This document shows positions 1-7,707 of a DNA stretch of 64,000 bases, one piece after another. Within the stretch, counting starts at the first letter, position 1. Each line of letters begins with the position of its first letter. The notes under the pieces were generated by a model. It searched no databases and was not told where the DNA came from. It saw only the letters and a list, made by a program, of their open reading frames with translations. Source of the DNA: Paulinella micropora (lineage: Eukaryota; Cercozoa; Imbricatea; Euglyphida); the NCBI GenBank assembly GCA_009731375.1, contig BJOX01000074.1, forward strand, positions 735,688 to 799,687, given 5' to 3'. The position numbers were made by a program, and so were the translations under genes.

Positions 1-234
1 GGTGTTTCCTGGATAAGATCCGCATTAGTACCAGAATGATGATCTCATTAAAGACTCTACAGTCTAATCAGGAACTGATGTATTTTAATAACATGAACTG
101 CTACACCGGATTCCATCGATCTCTACTTGTATCGGCATATCGCAAGGTTAGGGCGCACTCAACCCAACTTCGGATGTAGTCGTCAGACTTGATCACCTGA
201 CACTATATTAAATGATACCGATTTATACAAGGGT
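1..234. other. Leading stretch without a recognisable gene
   Basis: I see no open frame of useful length, RNA gene or repeat here. It is AT-rich like the viral DNA that follows, so it probably belongs to the same endogenous element, which would then start left of the window. Confidence 0.4.
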
Positions 235-447
235 ATGTCTTCACAAAAAGTAAATGTATTTATGGAAACCGACGACCGGTTATTACATATATATGGAAAT
301 GGCGACATTACATTATTACGGTCGCGGGGCTTTGAAGTTTTAAAAGATAGTTTATCAACTACACTCTCGTTGCTACCGCAACTTCCGTTTGTTGATAACC
401 ATCGAAAACAAATTAATTTTTTCCTAAATAAAAAAACGATGGTTTAG
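235..447 (+). CDS. Hypothetical 70-residue PLV-side protein
   Basis: A short open frame in AT-rich viral-type DNA. I recognise no family. Its last codons run into a conserved hairpin element (436-492), a placement seen for other genes of this virus, which mildly supports it being a real gene or the tail of one. It could also be the C-terminal remnant of a larger decayed gene cut by upstream frameshifts. Confidence 0.35.
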   Translation: MSSQKVNVFMETDDRLLHIYGNGDITLLRSRGFEVLKDSLSTTLSLLPQLPFVDNHRKQINFFLNKKTMV

Positions 448-492
448 AATAAGTGAGAGTGCGACAGCACGAAACGCAATTCTAAAATATCA
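436..492 (+). repeat. PLV hairpin element, copy a
   Basis: Starts ACGATGG and ends AAATATCA, with perfect 8-bp arms TTTAGAAT / ATTCTAAA around a GC-richer core. It lies between two plus-strand reading frames, overlapping the stop of the first and ending one base before the ATG of the next. Same family as the copies at 2805, 7596, 7652, 22159, 22246, 22921 and 23004. Confidence 0.8.
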
Positions 493-493
493 A

Positions 494-1347
494 ATGGTCG
501 CTAAGACTAAAAATGTGAAAAGGGCAAAAGTCCTTCCACCGCGGGTTTATAGGAATAAGAGCGGAAAGCCTTACATTATCCAGAAGGGTAAAAAATATTA
601 TCTTAATTTCGGTAAGAAAACAAATGATATGAGCACACTTCAAATTGTTAAACTTTTTATGAAATACTTGAGCAGACCAAAAGCAAAGAAAAAAATAAAG
701 AAGGAAGACTTAAAAAAAGTCCAGAGCCTGTCAGAGATTGAGCATAGAAGATGTAAAATATGAAGAAGACAGAAAAAATAGGATACAAGCATTACCACCA
801 GTTCAATATCAATATATTATGCCACCACAGCAGGGACAGCCACAAAAACAACAGGCACAGAGGTAAAAGTTAAGCAAAATAAAGAATTTGAAGACAATAA
901 AAAATTAATCACAAATTCTGGAGTTTTTACTCAAGCAGATATAGATAATTGGGATCCTAGTAAAATACAAAGTATAGCAGAAAGAATAAAAGAATTTCAA
1001 AAGCAACAAATAACAATAGATGATATGAAAAAAATGCTAGGAGCACATGAAGCATTAAATAAAAATATAGGAAACCGGAGGCTAAATACAAAGCAATGTT
1101 AAAGAATGGATTGTCGAATAGTAATATTGAGAAAAAACTTACTATTAAAATTCTTGGTGAAGCATTAAGGGATAAACTTAAAAATGAAGGCCACGATGTT
1201 AAAGGTTGGAACCAAAGGGCATCATGAATAATAGACAAAATTGTAGAACATAAAATAGATGTAGGACAAAAGAAGGACGAAGTAAAAAAGAAACTCGCAG
1301 AATATTTGGGATTACAAACGGGAACTGGTTTTAGAAGATTTGATTAA
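494..1347 (+). pseudogene. Decayed Lys/Gln-rich PLV protein gene
   Basis: The first 89 codons are open and strongly basic, with a segment IIQKGKKYYLNFGKK. After about position 750 coding sense continues by changing frame at least three times: a Gln/Pro-rich stretch, a segment containing GVFTQADIDNWDPSKI, and a C-terminal part ending GLQTGTGFRRFD before TAA at 1345-1347. One in-frame TGA lies near 1227. Joined by eye this would be about 280 residues. The pieces share the same base composition and order, so I read one broken gene rather than several small ones. I have seen similar basic proteins beside PLV capsid genes but cannot name a function; a virion or DNA-binding role is only a guess. 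Confidence 0.55.
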
Positions 1348-1350
1348 TAA

Positions 1351-1368
1351 AGTGTTTTCTGTAGAAAA
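1351..1368. terminator. Short perfect hairpin after the Lys-rich gene
   Basis: TGTTTTC-TGTA-GAAAACA, a 7-bp perfect stem with a 4-base loop, four bases after the TAA stop of the preceding gene. Giant viruses and virophages often end transcripts at hairpins, so a 3'-end signal is plausible but not shown. Confidence 0.4.
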
Positions 1369-1379
1369 CATTAAAGGAG

Positions 1380-2064
1380 GTGTTTGCGCGAGAAGAGCAG
1401 CAGCTCCGTGCGCCAGGGGATCCAGCCGCGCGCCAGGACAATTTTCTTGTGCCAGTTCATGAACTGAGAAAACTCTGGGCCAAGACAATGCGGCGCCAGC
1501 TCGGGCACTGCTGGCTCCACGCTGTTGTAGAAGTACCTACAAAAAAAACCAAGCGGGCTTCTAACTTTGTGTCAGCAAAGCCAAAAAAAAAGCAGAAAAG
1601 GAACAGTACTCGACGTAGGCATGAAATTTCGTTCCCAGGTCACGGCCCGCGTCCCACTCCTTGGCGATTTCTTCGGTGCTGCACCCGCGGCGCGAGGCCA
1701 CGCTGCGCAGGGCAGCGGCTTGCGGGAAGGGCGGGAAGAAGGAGCCGTACAGCGACGACACGGTGCCCGGCAGAGGCAGCCAGCGGTCGCCGGGCAGCGC
1801 CAGCTGGTAGACGTGAGGGCCCGCGTCGAACGAAATTTGGCCGTCAGTAGGCAGCTTGTTTAGTCGTGCGAGGACGTCCGCCTCTTCTCGATTGGCTGCC
1901 AGGAAGCTGTCGAGCCGCGTCCACATCAGTTTGTGATTTGCAAAAGCACGGTCGGGTGTGCGGAGGGGAGGTTTGGACAGAAACGGCAAGAGGGAAATGG
2001 TGTGGGGGGGGGGCCGTCGCAAAACCCCTCCCCCCTTCAACATGTTCTGTGGTAGGCCCGCCAT
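1380..2064 (-). pseudogene. Fragment of a PD-(D/E)XK nuclease-like gene with an intron
   Basis: On the minus strand, a reading frame carries the spacing and residues typical of the RecB-like PD-(D/E)XK fold: a serine/threonine-rich strand followed by GSFFPPF, then GCSTEEIAKEWDAG and GTKFHAYVEY. Past an apparent intron (about 1605 to 1537, ending in a poly-T tract and TAG) coding resumes with FYNSVEPAVPEL and WIPWRTELLLFSRKHLL, where RTE would supply a catalytic glutamate. The exon join is off by one or two bases with canonical sites, so a small lesion or an unseen exon is likely. The gene is cut at 1380 by the junction with viral DNA and at its other end by poly-C and an N gap. Family assignment rests on motif recognition by eye. 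Confidence 0.5.
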
Positions 2065-2135
2065 TCTTGTCTCCCGAGACGACGCACGGGGGAGGGGAAA
2101 GGGCGCCGCCGCCCCCCCCCCCCCCCCCCCCCCCT

Positions 2136-2237
2136 NNNNNNNNNNNNNNNNNNNNNNNNNNNNNNNNNNNNNNNNNNNNNNNNNNNNNNNNNNNNNNNNN
2201 NNNNNNNNNNNNNNNNNNNNNNNNNNNNNNNNNNNNN
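2136..2237. other. Assembly gap flanked by poly-C
   Basis: 102 N flanked on both sides by C runs of about 20-25 bases. Flank and gap are best treated as unresolved sequence. Confidence 0.95.
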
Positions 2238-2622
2238 CCCCCCCCCCCCCCCCCCCCTTCTTGATTCTAGGCAGCTACATATTGGCGGTGGCCCCCTCCT
2301 TACACTTGTCCTCCACCTTTTCCGTTTACCACGGAAATACGCATAACTCTGGCATTAATGGCACCAAAATTGAAAATCCCTCTTTTATAATCCGCGGATG
2401 GCAGATCTAGAGGACGATTGGATGTGGGAGAATTCGTCAGTAGAGGTAGCACTCCTCGTCTGTGAGGCTGGTGACCAACGCGCTCGATCCCCCGAGCGCA
2501 CTGGCAAGACACACGCGTTCTCGTCCTACGAAGAAAGACGAACGCCTGTCCAAGGCGGCGGACGCGTGTGCTCTGTATAACAGGAAGCCGCAGCATCGAA
2601 AGGAGGCCTTGAAAGGGGGGGG
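2238..2622. other. GC-rich stretch without assigned gene
   Basis: Short overlapping frames on both strands with no motif I recognise. It belongs to the GC-rich island and ends where the viral protease frame begins. Confidence 0.5.
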
Positions 2623-2623
2623 A

Positions 2624-3370
2624 AACATTAAAAAGTATTTATCACGAAAAGAATGGGTTCATTCAATGAGAAAAAAAGATTATGTTAATGCTCTTATCAA
2701 TAAATATAGAAATGAGCAAGATATTTACGAACCCGCTCTCCCGTCTGCGACTACCGAGCGGTTCGTAAACATCGATGGGGAGAGTAATATTGAAAAACCC
2801 ATGGACGATGGTTATCAACAAACGAGAATGAGTGAAACGAATGAAAGTGAAGTTGATAAATATCAGCAAGATGGAGAGGGACGGGGACTAATGACTAATG
2901 AAATAGACGACATAATGAAAAAATATGGATGGTATCTCGGAGCGATAGCCAGTGATGAAATCTACAGGTTGAAGCCCGGAAGCAGAAAGCGATACGGATT
3001 TATTATGAACTTAGATAATCATAATCAAAAAGGGTCTCATTGGATCGCCGTATGGATAAGTCTAGATAAAGACAGGAGTGTTGAAGTGTATGACCCTTTA
3101 GCACTTTACGAGCCAACTGAAGACTTTCAACAACAAATGAAACGGCTAATAGATAAAAGCAATCCAGCTAGTTATTTGTTAATGAAGGTTAATCAAGTAA
3201 AACAATAATCAAACACCTCAGACACGTGCGGTTGGCATAGTATGAGGTTTTTAATGGAGCGGGCGAAAGGTATTAAATTTAAATTCGCCAGTGGCTACAC
3301 AGACTTAAAAGAAAAAGAAGCAGAAAAATTAAAAGCACAGAATGGGTATGGCTTTGACACCTTTTTGTAG
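2624..3370 (+). pseudogene. Adenain-like cysteine protease of the PLV, interrupted by a stop
   Basis: Maturation proteases of PLVs, polintons and adenoviruses (C5/Ulp1 fold) use His, Asp/Glu, Gln and Cys. Here the histidine is in GSHWIAVWI (codon 3038-3040), the acidic residue in VEVYDPLA (Asp 3092-3094), and the cysteine in SDTCGWHSM (3227-3229). A TAA at 3206-3208 sits exactly seven codons before the cysteine, the spacing of the oxyanion-hole glutamine in adenain, so the stop replaces the expected catalytic Gln. The frame then continues cleanly to TAG at 3368-3370. The N-terminal region is acidic and includes a hairpin repeat read in frame. The true start is unclear because the GC-rich island abuts the 5' end; ATG 2666 is the first in viral DNA. 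It lies just upstream of the capsid genes, a usual PLV order. Confidence 0.8.
2805..2865 (+). repeat. PLV hairpin element, copy h, inside the protease frame
   Basis: 61 bp, about 92 % identical by eye to the intergenic copy at 23004-23065: four substitutions and one missing T. Terminal arms TTATCAA / TTGATAA. It is translated in the protease frame as a Glu/Ser/Thr-rich linker. Confidence 0.8.
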
Positions 3371-3380
3371 AAAATATTTA

Positions 3381-3386
3381 TCTATA
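3381..3386 (+). promoter_or_regulatory. TCTATA motif upstream of the penton gene
   Basis: TCTATA in AT-rich DNA 12 bases before the ATG at 3398; the same hexamer precedes the major capsid gene. In the virophage Mavirus a TCTA late-promoter motif is known, so a late promoter is a reasonable guess. Confidence 0.35.
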
Positions 3387-3397
3387 ATAATATAACA

Positions 3398-4213
3398 ATG
3401 GATTACAAGTGAGGATGAAGTTCGGGTATCTATTACATAAATAGTAAAAATAGAATAACTGGAACAGACAGCAACTTTACACACGAAGTCAATATGAAGG
3501 GGCTAGACAATCCCACACATTGTAAAATTCTTCATATTTATGTGCCGAAATCGTATTACTCTGTGGCTTCACCATATAATACTTTTACATTATCCGAAGA
3601 CGGGTATGAGGCTTTAATTACGATACCTGAGGGAAACTACACAATGAACAATTTAAAAAATAAACTGGCCGAGGTACTGACGACGGAAAGTCCAAATGAC
3701 TATACTTATGTTGTCTCAAGCAACAATGCAAATACAGAAGCGGAGGATGGCAAATTAACATTCAGTGTTTCAAATAACGGAGGTATTCAACCGCGGTTTA
3801 TATTTGATGATGATACCCGTATTCACGAGGTAATGGGGTTTGATAGAAACTCAACATATTTCTTCGCTAATGATTTTATTAAATCGCCAAATGTAATTAT
3901 TTTAACTGGTGAAAATACTCGGTATCTTCAATCTTATTTGGTGAATGAAGGTGATAATCATGTTCTTCAAGAAATATACACAGCCAACAAAATTCCTTTT
4001 GGGTCTGTTGTTATCTATGATGGAAGCGGGTCTGAGTATGGTAAAACATTGTCCGCTAATTCAAACAATGTCTTCAGGTTTTACTTGACAGACGAAAATG
4101 ACCAAGCAATAAATCTTAATGGTTTGGGAATAGTTATGACATTACTGGTTTATCGTGAAACTAATTATTTTAGTTTATTTAATTCATTCTTCAATTTGTT
4201 AAAGGCGAGATAA
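3398..4213 (+). pseudogene. Penton-type minor capsid protein of the PLV
   Basis: The body from 3494 is open for 239 codons. It has the pattern of PLV/virophage penton proteins: a strand with LHIYVPKSYYSV, then NTFTLSEDGYEALITIPEGNY, FIFDDDTRIHEVMGFDRNS, SPNVIILTGENTRYL, VLQEIY, and a C-terminal LTDENDQAINLNGLGIVMTLLVYR strand read here in two parts. The sequence before 3494 continues in frame (YYINSKNRITGTDSNF), so ATG 3494 is internal. The natural N-terminus is disturbed: from ATG 3398 two TGA codons follow in frame (3410, 3416), and better N-terminal coding (TSEDEVRV) is found one frame over, pointing to small indels. It would form the pentameric vertices of the capsid, next to the major capsid gene. 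Confidence 0.75.
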
Positions 4214-4235
4214 TTAATTTTAGAATTATTTTTTT

Positions 4236-4241
4236 TCTATA
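4236..4241 (+). promoter_or_regulatory. TCTATA motif upstream of the major capsid gene
   Basis: Same hexamer as before the penton gene, in a 75-bp AT-rich spacer, 52 bases before the capsid ATG. Confidence 0.35.
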
Positions 4242-4292
4242 AATATATTTCGTGTATTAATCAACTTACACTACTTCAAAAACAAAACAAAA

Positions 4293-5779
4293 ATGCCTGT
4301 CCAATATGGAGGAGAGTTGACACACAGCCAAAGCGAACTTATTCGCGGTAAGTATTCACTTAACAAACTTACTGCCCGCGAAAGTCTTGCGTCTGTTGCG
4401 ATTAGCGGTGTTGGAGGAACTGAATCAACTTTTGAAATTCCTACTCGACCTTTGAACCTTGCAAGGAGTGTGTTGCGATTTACCTACACACCGACGACTG
4501 AAGGAATCGGTCATTATAACAGCCTGTCAATGATTAAGACACACTATGGACTGCCTGTCAATGATTAAGACAATTGAACTGCGAAGTCGAAGCGGGCAGT
4601 ATCTGTGTAATCTTCAACATGTGGGAAATTACACTAAGATGATTTGGAAACCCGAAATTTCTTATGATAGATTTATGGCTTTGGATAACCACGGGGCTAA
4701 TTCTGGTTATGGGTCTATGCTCCAAAAGTGTAATGCTGGAAAGATTGTCGTTGGGACTGTGGCAGAAAGAAAGGCTATTACTGATGCTGTTGCGGTTGGG
4801 ACTTTAAAAACCGCAGTTCAAACATGCTACAAAGTACCACTTGTCGCTGCTCGTCGTCATAATGTATACCGCTCTCGCCGATAACACTGCTGGAGACTAC
4901 AGTCTTGTTAATATTGAGTGTGAGGAGGCAAAGTATTTTGAGGGTGGAGATATTGGTCAAGACCCAGCAGTAGTAATTGCACCAGCAGTCAATACTGGAA
5001 ATTCACCAGTAATCAATGTTTCTATTCCTCTCGGTATGCTTTTCGGAACCATTTTTGAAATTGATAAGACTATCGGCTTTAATGAAATTCTTGATTTGAG
5101 GATTGTGTGGGAGGGGACACAGAAAACCATATTTTATGGAACTGATTGTAATAGTGTTGCAGCAGGAGCGACAGCCACCGCACAGCCCGCGACGATTACT
5201 AATCTTAACCTCTTTCTTGCCGTTGAAACTGACCCTAATGTTATTTTGGGAGTTCAACAAAATATTGCTGGTGAACGCTTTTCGTTTAAGACCGAATACC
5301 CTATCTCTTGGAAAACTAATCTGGCGGGCACTCAGTCATTTGTTTTGAAGATGAACCGCTCGCAGGGTGAAAGAATTCGCCGAATTTACATTAGCGGGTT
5401 TAATAATACAGAAAGTTCAAATACCGCATTTGATTGCAATAACCGAGCACAGGCTAAGATTACTTCTTATTACACTACTTTGGATAGTAATAGAATTCAG
5501 CAGTTTGATATCCCTTGCGCCCGCGATGAAGACTATATGCTTTTGAAGGAAAAGATTAAGGGCTCTGCTATTTTGAACTCGAATGTGTATAAATATAACT
5601 GGTTCCATGTTGATTTCTGGGATCACAACCGCCCGCTTTATGACAAGAGAGAAGAAGAGGGTTATGAAGTGGCAGGTCTGTCCTTGGACACAGAACGGCG
5701 GTATGAATGGAATGCGGAGGGAGCAGTCCAATTGAATTATTATACTTACGCTATTCTTCAGAGGACTATTGTTGTTTAA
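4293..5779 (+). pseudogene. PLV major capsid protein (double jelly roll)
   Basis: Three overlapping reading frames make up one protein of about 490 residues, the usual PLV major capsid size. The N-terminal part begins MPVQYGGELTHSQSELIRG; the middle has YTKMIWKPEISYDRFM; the last 310 codons are intact and include the beta-rich stretches NVSIPLGMLFGTIF, FLAVETDPNVILGVQQ and KYNWFHVDFWD, ending in YTYAILQRTIVV before TAA. The first break is a 31-bp tandem duplication (4522-4572) that shifts frame. The second is a single-base shift near 4846. Both are downstream of a good start context. Such proteins form the trimeric hexons of icosahedral capsids. With two lesions this copy could not give a full-length product. 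Confidence 0.85.
4522..4572 (+). repeat. 31-bp tandem duplication breaking the capsid gene
   Basis: The 20-mer GCCTGTCAATGATTAAGACA occurs at 4522 and again at 4553, offset 31. The extra copy is not a multiple of three and causes the first capsid frameshift. Confidence 0.9.
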
Positions 5780-5864
5780 GGGAATTGAAATTTTGATGAG
5801 TTAAAAAATTATTGAAAAAAGAAATTAAAAAATAAAAATAAAAATATTTTTTTATATACAAACA

Positions 5865-6693
5865 ATGAAAACTCACCAGAGAAACTTAATCGCAGAAAAT
5901 CCTGACGGAGAATTTATAAACGTCAGGGTCGGATAGGATGGTGATATTGAAACAAATAATTCAAAAACCGCTTTTGGCGAAGGAGTAGTAGATCAATTAA
6001 CACCAGTATTACAAGAAATCTTTCCATATACCATTAATACTAGGATATGGACAAAAACAGAAACAAAATCGTCTATTTCTAGTTCATATGATTGACTATG
6101 CGAATGCTAATACAGGTGTACGCCTTCGAAATACAACATTACCTTTTACAGCAGTAATTAGAAATGATGCAGCGACTGGAATACAAACTCTTAAAACAGC
6201 AAGTGCCAGTTTATTCATTGAGGGAACGAATACGATAAACACAAGTATAAACGAAGTGGAAGGAAGTAAAGCAGCAAACACCACTGAAAGTCCTATTATT
6301 AGTATAAGAAACAAAGCGGTATTTGATGCGGGTGGTGCTAATTTAACAAATTATTCAAATGTTTATCTGACTTTGATAAGTATTACAAATGAAGATAGTA
6401 AGTCGTGTGTAGTAAGAATGGTATTAAATGGAACACTAACTGGAGCAGGTTTTGCAGATGTTGATTCTAAGTATTCAATTGTAGATACTGACATAAAGGC
6501 GAGTGCTATCGCAAACGGAACAACAATTTTTAAACTTTATGTAAATTCTCAATCAACTCAACAAATAAATCTTAGAAATTATGATATATATTTGACTCCT
6601 AATGATGTATTGACTTTTACACAGAAATCCGTTGGAACTGCCAATAATGGTTCAAATGTCAATGTTATCGCTAATTTTATTGAGGATCAGTGA
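5865..6693 (+). pseudogene. Beta-rich structural protein of the PLV
   Basis: A second gene after the capsid, same strand. From ATG 5865 the frame reads about 75 codons with one TAG at 5934-5936, then shifts near 6088 and runs 200 codons to TGA. Content is Thr/Asn/Ser-rich with short hydrophobic strands (SNVYLTLISITNEDSK, INLRNYDIYLTPNDVLTFTQ) and ends in ANFIEDQ, suggesting a beta-sandwich virion protein such as a spike or decoration protein. I do not recognise a named family. Its end overlaps the tail of the convergent ExoX-C gene by 17 bp. Confidence 0.55.
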
Positions 6694-6925
6694 TGCAGAA
6701 ACAAAAAAACAATAAAAAATAAAAGGAAGGTAATGTGATATTAGAGATATTTTTGACCGCATCTTTGTTATTAAAATAAGGTTGTTGAATTAAATATTCA
6801 AGGTATGGTTTATCAATCTTAGCAACATCTTCAATTTTCATTTTTTTATACTTACCATATTGAAGAAAAATATCGGTTTCATTTTGCTGGTATTCTTTCT
6901 TTAATATAATCCTACTTCTGTACAT
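6677..6925 (-). CDS. Small ExoX-C (GKYK) domain protein 1
   Basis: 82 residues. The middle contains FLQYGKYKKMKIEDVAKIDK and YLEYLIQQP, the signature of the exodeoxyribonuclease X-like C-terminal domain, found alone or fused to nucleases in many viruses. It is probably a DNA-associated accessory domain without the exonuclease itself. The start overlaps the end of the next upstream minus-strand gene by 25 bp. The hydrophobic C-terminal tail runs antisense into the structural gene and may be spurious, a sign that the natural stop has been lost. Confidence 0.55.
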   Translation of the reverse strand: MYRSRIILKKEYQQNETDIFLQYGKYKKMKIEDVAKIDKPYLEYLIQQPYFNNKDAVKNISNITLPSFYFLLFFCFCITDPQ

Positions 6926-7212
6926 GTAGCATTCGCTATCTCTTCACCTACATTTGCCTCGATTTCAGTGATACTGGTCTCTTTTAAATCAGTCGCCATA
7001 AATGGTGTGCTTGGTTCCTCCATTATAATTTTTGCTAGTGTAGCCTCCAATGGAATAACTACTTTCACGTTGTCGTCACTTGGCTTGTATTGCTCATAGA
7101 AAGAAACAATGTCGGGCTGAGTCCATTTAATTGTTGGCTTTTTAATTTCGCTGTTAATGTTCCATTTTTCAATTTCATTCAAGTAGTCTTGTTTGGTGTT
7201 CAGGTCAGTCAT
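6901..7212 (-). CDS. Hypothetical 103-residue PLV protein
   Basis: Acidic, with a segment PTIKWTQPDIVSFYEQYKPSD; no family recognised. It lies between two ExoX-C genes on the same strand and overlaps the downstream one, so it may be co-expressed with them, or may be the N-terminal part of a fused protein split by a frameshift at the overlap. The start ATG is followed by a plain hydrophilic helix. Confidence 0.45.
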   Translation of the reverse strand: MTDLNTKQDYLNEIEKWNINSEIKKPTIKWTQPDIVSFYEQYKPSDDNVKVVIPLEATLAKIIMEEPSTPFMATDLKETSITEIEANVGEEIANATCTEVGLY

Positions 7213-7252
7213 CTTATATATAAAGGTTTAAAAAAAATCTTTTAGCAAAATA

Positions 7253-7540
7253 TCAAATATATTTTTTTACTTCGCTTTTAATGTCTGTAAATTTATCAAA
7301 CCATGGCTGTTTCATAACCCATTCAAGATATGGTTTGTCAATGGTAGCAATATCTGAAACCTTCATTCCGCGATACTTACCAAATGGAAAAACATCAGTT
7401 GGCTTTCCTTTTCTATTTTTTTCAATTGCCTTAATTTCTTCATCAATCATCTGTTGGACATCTCTTACTGAAAAGAATTCCTTATTCTTCTCAATTGAAA
7501 GTCGTCCAAATTTTTCAGATAGTCTGGTGAGGGTTGTCAT
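7253..7540 (-). CDS. ExoX-C (GKYK) domain protein 2
   Basis: 95 residues and intact. The N-terminal half is a charged helical segment; the C-terminal half reads FPFGKYRGMKVSDIATIDK then YLEWVMKQP, a clear match to the ExoX-like C-terminal domain and to its neighbour at 6677-6925. Two paralogues 330 bp apart suggest a local duplication. It lies upstream of two hairpin elements that separate it from the polymerase gene. Confidence 0.65.
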   Translation of the reverse strand: MTTLTRLSEKFGRLSIEKNKEFFSVRDVQQMIDEEIKAIEKNRKGKPTDVFPFGKYRGMKVSDIATIDKPYLEWVMKQPWFDKFTDIKSEVKKYI

Positions 7541-7595
7541 TGGTCTATATAGACTGGTAAAAAATTTTATGGAAAAAAATTAATTATTTAATATT

Positions 7596-7633
7596 TGATA
7601 TTTTGTTCTGACTTCGTCATCACAAAACATCGT
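7596..7633 (-). repeat. PLV hairpin element, copy b2
   Basis: On the minus strand ACGATG-TTTTGT...ACAAAA-TATCA: arms of 6 bp with an inner GAC/GTC stem. It is in the spacer between the polymerase and the ExoX-C gene, 18 bp from copy b and in the opposite orientation. Confidence 0.75.
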
Positions 7634-7651
7634 TTTATACTTTAATGGCCG

Positions 7652-7707
7652 ACGATGTTTGAGAATAAGCGAGAGTGCGTAGCACGAAGCGCAATTCTTA
7701 AATATCA
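7652..7707 (+). repeat. PLV hairpin element, copy b, at the polymerase stop
   Basis: ACGATGTTTGAGAATAAG...ATTCTTAAATATCA. Its TGATATTT end (minus strand) directly abuts the TAA stop of the polymerase at 7708-7710. Confidence 0.8.

Larger units (their letters stand above)
1375..2622. other. GC-rich foreign island inside the PLV
   Basis: Composition changes abruptly from AT-rich viral DNA to GC-rich DNA near 1375 and back near 2622. The two edges share the 10-mer AAACATTAAA (left about 1365-1374, right about 2624-2633), so removing the island leaves one continuous viral sequence. It holds a fragment of a spliced nuclease-like gene and an N gap (2136-2237) set in poly-C. It may be an insertion with a target duplication or an assembly chimera. 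Confidence 0.6.

Noticed and set aside
1371-1382. AAAGGAGGTG looks like a strong bacterial ribosome-binding site
   Set aside because: The context is eukaryotic, it lies exactly at the junction of viral and GC-rich DNA, and no start codon follows at the right distance.
1380-1863. Plus-strand frames opposite the nuclease-like gene
   Set aside because: Arg/Ala/Pro-rich antisense shadows of a GC-rich minus-strand gene that shows real motifs.
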